A DNA stretch of 43,494 nucleotides, taken from contig JAKALB010000008.1 of NCBI GenBank assembly GCA_021813365.1, positions 1-43,494 on the forward strand, in the 5' to 3' direction. Positions 39,783 to 43,494 of the stretch are shown here, one piece after another; position 1 is the first letter of the stretch, and each line of letters begins with the position of its first letter. The notes under the pieces were generated by a model. It searched no databases. It worked only from the letters and a program-made list of their open reading frames with translations, and was not told where the DNA came from. The position numbers and the translations under genes are program-made. Source of the stretch: Pseudomonadota bacterium (GTDB lineage Bacteria; Pseudomonadota; Alphaproteobacteria; Rhodobacterales; Rhodobacteraceae).

Positions 39783-42596
39783 ATGGCATTCGGCAAGGGC
39801 AATCATCTGCATCTGATCGACGGATCGGCCTTCATCTTCCGCGCCTATCATGCGCTGCCCCCGCTGACGCGCAAATCCGACGGCCTGCCGGTTGGCGCCG
39901 TGGCCGGTTTCTGCAACCTGTTGTGGCAAGAGCTGACCGCCAGCCGCGGCAAGGACGGTCCAACCCATCTCGCCGTGATCTTCGACGCCGGGGCCAAGAC
40001 GTTCCGCAATGACATCTATGACCAGTACAAGGCCAACCGCCCGCCGCCGCCCGAAGACCTGCGCCCGCAGTTTCCCCTGACCCGGGCGGCCACCCGCGCC
40101 TTCAACGTGGTCTGCCTGGAAGAGCCTGGCTACGAGGCCGATGACATCATTGCCACGCTGGCCAGGAAGGCGCGAGAGGCCGGAGGCACTGTGACCATCC
40201 TCAGCTCGGACAAGGATCTGATGCAGTTGATGGGCAATGGTGTCGACATGTTCGACCCGATGAAGAACCGGCGACTGACGCTGGACGACGTGCGGGAAAA
40301 GTTCGGAGTCGGCCCCGACCGCGTGGTGGATGTGCAGGCGCTGGCCGGAGATTCGGTCGACAACGTGCCGGGCGCACCGGGGATCGGCCTGAAGACCGCC
40401 GCACTGCTGATCAACGAATATGGCGATCTGGATACGCTGCTGGCCCGGGCGGACGAGATCAGGCAACCCAAGCGGCGCGAGGCGCTGGTGAACCATGCCG
40501 AGCAGATCCGCATCTCGCGCCGCCTGGTGCAACTGGACGATCACGCCCCGATCCGCCTGGACCTGGACGCGCTGGAGCTGAAGCCGGTCGAGCCCGGCCC
40601 GGTGATGGAATTCCTGAAGGAGATGGAGTTCGCCACGTTGATCCGCCGGGTTTCGGAGAAACTGAAGGTCGAGGCGCCGGTGCTGGAGGCGGGCAAGGGA
40701 TACGAAGTCGTCGGTGCGCATGAGGCGAAGGGGCAGCAGGTCGAAGACGCGCGTCAGCCCTTCGACCACGCCGGCTATCTTTGCATCCGCGATGCTGCGG
40801 CCTTGCAGCGCCTGATCGACCGGGCCTGGGAGCGGGGCTATCTGGCGGTCGATACCGAGACCACCAGCCTGGACGAGATGAAGGCGGAAATCGTCGGCAT
40901 TTCCCTTGCGGTCGATCCGAACCAGGGCGCCTATCTGCCGGTGGGCCACCGGGTCGGCGAAGGCGGGCTGCTCGGCGATGAACGCGCGCCCGGCCAGATG
41001 CCGCTGGCCGAGGCTCTGGCGGCTCTGAAACCGATCCTGGAGGATCCTTCGGTTCTGAAGATCGGCCAGAACATGAAATATGACGCCAAGATCTTTGCCC
41101 GCGCCGGCATTCGCATCGCACCGATCGATGACACGATGCTGATGTCCTATGCCATGCATGCGGGCCTGAACAACCATGGCATGGACGAGCTGTCGGAAAA
41201 GTTCCTGGGCCACAGACCGATTCCGATCAAGGACTTGATCGGCACGGGCAAGGCCGCGATCACCTTTGACCGGGTGCCCATCGACCTGGCCACGCGCTAT
41301 TCGGCCGAGGATGCCGATGTCACCCTGCGCCTCTGGCAAACCTTCAAGCCCAATCTGCACAAGGCCCGTGTCACCACCGTCTATGAAACCCTGGAACGCC
41401 CGCTGGTTCCTGTGCTGGCCGATATGGAAATGGCCGGGATCACCGTGGACCGACAGGTTCTCAGCCGCATGTCCGGCGCCTTCGCGCAGAAGATGGCGGC
41501 GCTGGAAGACGAGATCCAGGCCCTGGCCGGAGAGAAGTTCAACGTCGGCTCGCCCAAGCAGCTGGGCGATATCCTGTTCGACAAGCTGGGCCTGCCGGGC
41601 GGCGAAAAGGGCAAGACCGGGGCTTATGGCACCGGCGCCGATGTGCTGGAAGACCTGGCCACCGAACACGAACTGCCGGGAAAGGTGCTGGACTGGCGGC
41701 AGCTGGCGAAACTGAAATCGACCTACACCGACGCGCTGCAGGATCACATCAACCCGGAAACCGGCCGCGTCCACACCAGCTATTCCATCACCGGCGCCGT
41801 TACCGGCCGCCTCGCCTCGACCGACCCGAACCTGCAGAACATCCCCGTCCGCACCGAAGAAGGACGCCGCATCCGTGAGGCCTTTGTCGCGCCGCCGGGC
41901 AAAGTGCTGGTGTCGCTGGACTATTCGCAGATCGAGCTGCGCATCCTGGCGCATATCGCCGATATCCCGGCACTACAGCAATCGTTCCGCGACGGCATCG
42001 ACATCCACGCCATGACCGCATCCGAGATGTTCAACGTGCCCCTTGACCAGATGACTCCGGAAATCCGCCGCCGCGCCAAGGCGATCAACTTCGGCGTCAT
42101 CTACGGTATTTCCGGCTTTGGCCTGGCCCGCAACCTGCGCATCCCCAAGGCCGAGGCGCAGGGCTTCATCGACCGGTATTTCGAACGTTTTCCCGGCATC
42201 AAGGAATACATGTCGGCCACGGTGAAGTTCGCGCAGGAAAACGGCTTCGTCCAGACGCTGTTCGGGCGAAAGATCCACACGCCCGAAATCAATGCCAAGG
42301 GCCCCGGCCAGGGCTTCGCCCGCCGCGCGGCGATCAACGCGCCGATCCAGGGCACCGCCGCCGACATCATCCGCCGCGCCATGATCCGCATACCCGCCGC
42401 CATCGCGGGCATACCTGCCAGGATGTTGCTGCAGGTGCATGACGAGCTGGTGTTCGAGGCCGAGGCCTCCGCTGCCCCGGCGTTGATCGCGGCCGCCAAG
42501 GCCACGATGGAAGGTGCCGCTCACCCCGCCGTCGATCTGAAAGTTCCCCTGATCGTCGAGGCGGGCGTGGGCAGAAACTGGGCCGAGGCGCATTGA
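39783..42596 (+). CDS. polA: DNA polymerase I
   Basis: A 937-aa three-domain polymerase for repair and Okazaki fragment processing. The N-terminal 5'-3' exonuclease has LIDGSAFIFRAYHAL, AVIFDAGAKTFRNDIYDQYK and EEPGYEADDIIATLA. The 3'-5' exonuclease keeps its acidic residues (YLAVDTETTSLDEM, GQNMKYDAKIF). Polymerase motifs A (LVSLDYSQIELRILAHIAD), B (RRRAKAINFGVIYGISGFGL) and C (LQVHDELVFEAE) are intact. The ATG at 39783 has GGAG eight bases upstream. Full length, so nothing suggests loss of any activity. Confidence 0.96.
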   Translation: MAFGKGNHLHLIDGSAFIFRAYHALPPLTRKSDGLPVGAVAGFCNLLWQELTASRGKDGPTHLAVIFDAGAKTFRNDIYDQYKANRPPPPEDLRPQFPLTRAATRAFNVVCLEEPGYEADDIIATLARKAREAGGTVTILSSDKDLMQLMGNGVDMFDPMKNRRLTLDDVREKFGVGPDRVVDVQALAGDSVDNVPGAPGIGLKTAALLINEYGDLDTLLARADEIRQPKRREALVNHAEQIRISRRLVQLDDHAPIRLDLDALELKPVEPGPVMEFLKEMEFATLIRRVSEKLKVEAPVLEAGKGYEVVGAHEAKGQQVEDARQPFDHAGYLCIRDAAALQRLIDRAWERGYLAVDTETTSLDEMKAEIVGISLAVDPNQGAYLPVGHRVGEGGLLGDERAPGQMPLAEALAALKPILEDPSVLKIGQNMKYDAKIFARAGIRIAPIDDTMLMSYAMHAGLNNHGMDELSEKFLGHRPIPIKDLIGTGKAAITFDRVPIDLATRYSAEDADVTLRLWQTFKPNLHKARVTTVYETLERPLVPVLADMEMAGITVDRQVLSRMSGAFAQKMAALEDEIQALAGEKFNVGSPKQLGDILFDKLGLPGGEKGKTGAYGTGADVLEDLATEHELPGKVLDWRQLAKLKSTYTDALQDHINPETGRVHTSYSITGAVTGRLASTDPNLQNIPVRTEEGRRIREAFVAPPGKVLVSLDYSQIELRILAHIADIPALQQSFRDGIDIHAMTASEMFNVPLDQMTPEIRRRAKAINFGVIYGISGFGLARNLRIPKAEAQGFIDRYFERFPGIKEYMSATVKFAQENGFVQTLFGRKIHTPEINAKGPGQGFARRAAINAPIQGTAADIIRRAMIRIPAAIAGIPARMLLQVHDELVFEAEASAAPALIAAAKATMEGAAHPAVDLKVPLIVEAGVGRNWAEAH

Positions 42597-42660
42597 TGCC
42601 CCCGGAGCGGCACCCTGGCGGGCGTGGGCCTTCGCCAAGGCACAGCCACACCCTGGGGAG

Positions 42661-42676
42661 GGCCGGCACGCCGGCC
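42661..42676 (+). terminator. possible terminator hairpin after polA
   Basis: GGCCGG CACG CCGGCC forms a short GC stem 64 bases after the polA stop, with no T-run. Weak evidence. Confidence 0.3.
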
Positions 42677-42747
42677 GTTCGGGCCTCTCGTGCCGTGAGC
42701 GCCACTTGGCCCGATCTGCGCTTGCCGAAGGCCTGGGAGGCAGGGTC

Positions 42748-43314
42748 ATGATCGACCCCGTCCCCTTTTCCACCCCGCAAGACTGGTGGAGCTGGCTGGC
42801 CGCACACCCCGACGCGACCGAAGTCTGGCTGCTGTATCACAGGAAGGGCAGCGGCACCTCCTCGATCGACTGGCCACAGGCTGTCGAGGTCGCGCTGGCG
42901 CATGGCTGGATCGACGGCATCCGCAAGACGGTGAACGACAGCCAGTGGATACAGCGTTTCACCCCGCGCAGGACCGGCAGCATCTGGAGCGCCAAGAACG
43001 TCGCCACCGCGCAGCGTCTGATCGACGAAGGCCGGATGACACCGCGGGGTCTGGCGGCGGTGCAGGTGGCAAAGGCCAACGGCCGCTGGGGCCTGGCCTA
43101 TGCCGGGGGCGGCGAGGGCGCCGCCGTGCCGCGGGATTTCCTGGATGCGCTGGCGCTGGGGCCGCAGGCGGCGCAGGCAACCTATGCCACGCTCGACAGC
43201 CGCAACCGCCATGCGATCTACCACCGGCTGGCTACGGTCAGGCGCCCGGAAACCCGCGCCCGGCGCATCGCCGATTTCATCGACCGCCTGTCCCGCGGAG
43301 AGCGGTTCCACTGA
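42748..43314 (+). CDS. YdeI/OmpD-associated family protein
   Basis: A 188-aa cytoplasmic protein. The family pattern is clear: VPFSTPQDWWSWLAAHP, EVWLLYHRKGSGTSSIDW, VALAHGWIDGIRKTVNDSQW, then QRFTPRRTGSIWSAKNV and LIDEGRMTPRGLAAVQVAKA. Members have been linked to bacteriocin or peptide protection, but the biochemical activity is not established. The ATG at 42748 has a GGGAGG site. It lies 151 bases after polA and could have its own promoter. Confidence 0.87.
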   Translation: MIDPVPFSTPQDWWSWLAAHPDATEVWLLYHRKGSGTSSIDWPQAVEVALAHGWIDGIRKTVNDSQWIQRFTPRRTGSIWSAKNVATAQRLIDEGRMTPRGLAAVQVAKANGRWGLAYAGGGEGAAVPRDFLDALALGPQAAQATYATLDSRNRHAIYHRLATVRRPETRARRIADFIDRLSRGERFH

Positions 43315-43452
43315 TTCCCGACCGCTATCCGCCGGTCTTGACCGTTTGCGCCCAAGCTCGCGTCTGGCGTGCCGCATGGCTTGCTGCGCTCTGGCCACGG
43401 CCGCGCAGGCGGCCGATCGCCTGGACAGGGCGCGCGCCTGCGCGCGGCAGCA

Positions 43453-43494
43453 CCCCGCACCACACCGGACCCCGCACCACACCGGACCCCGCGC
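43453..43494. repeat. tandem repeat, 17-bp unit, running off the window
   Basis: CCCCGCACCACACCGGA occurs at 43453-43469 and 43470-43486, and CCCCGC continues to the window end, so more units may follow. The preceding 138 bases after the YdeI-like gene hold no gene I can support. Confidence 0.75.

Noticed and set aside
39636-41954. A 772-codon open frame on the minus strand.
   Set aside because: It is antisense to polA, whose three domains and catalytic motifs are intact.
43453-43486. Two 17-bp units at the window end as a possible CRISPR or VNTR array.
   Set aside because: There are no spacers between units and only two copies are visible, so it is listed simply as a tandem repeat.

Overview
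The window is GC-rich, densely packed chromosomal DNA from an alphaproteobacterium, most likely a member of the Rhodobacteraceae/Paracoccaceae (Paracoccus/Rhodobacter-like). This rests on the gene neighbourhoods (lptE-holA; pyrB, small ORF, dihydroorotase homologue, plsY; moxR-DUF58-DUF4159 beside DUF1285), the zf-CHCC protein resembling complex I subunit NDUFS6, the heavy codon bias and a family of intergenic GGGATATTTG repeats. I see no phage, IS element, CRISPR array, rRNA or tRNA. It reads as core genome with a few interesting regulatory and degenerate elements.

Layout. 1-3.3 kb: end of lptE, holA, two unknown small genes, an HPP-CBS membrane protein and a GAF protein. 3.4-7.6 kb: a four-gene polyamine-type ABC importer (binding protein, ATPase, two permeases), with a strong hairpin after the binding-protein gene and an intergenic repeat inside the operon. 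7.8-13.1 kb (minus strand): FAD oxidoreductase, an orphan MscS C-terminal fragment, a repeat-rich gap, a small coiled-coil membrane protein, an OmpA-family protein and ubiA. 13.1-16.7 kb (plus): rsmE, an acetyltransferase, a membrane protein and gshA. 16.7-20.4 kb (minus): DUF805 protein, plsY, a dihydroorotase homologue that has lost its catalytic residues, a 39-aa membrane peptide and pyrB. 20.5-23.5 kb: uracil-DNA glycosylase, moaB, a DsbD-alpha-like periplasmic protein and yqgE. 23.6-28.1 kb: a small putative secreted peptide, gabD, an SDR dehydrogenase, a PLP aminotransferase and a peptidoglycan-binding protein. 28.3-29.7 kb (minus): an hsp20 gene with an RpoH-type promoter and a ROSE-type RNA thermometer, then a trypsin-like protease. 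29.8-37.2 kb: DUF599, and a translationally coupled minus-strand operon moxR-DUF58-DUF4159-membrane protein. 37.3-43.3 kb (plus): DUF1285, hydroxypyruvate isomerase, zf-CHCC protein, a minus-strand GNAT gene, polA and a YdeI-like gene.

The strongest non-gene signals are: (1) the hsp20 5' region, where a CTTGAAA promoter, two hairpins and a UCGCU anti-Shine-Dalgarno hairpin together look like a heat-inducible RNA thermometer; (2) five copies of an intergenic repeat with an invariant GGGATATTTG core, usually preceded by a GC palindrome; (3) a PyrC homologue lacking the HxH and catalytic Asp motifs, which suggests a structural PyrX-type partner for PyrB; (4) an ATTTGATCA site shared by the polyamine transporter and gabD promoter regions. 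All family assignments are from reading the translated sequence; no database search was possible.
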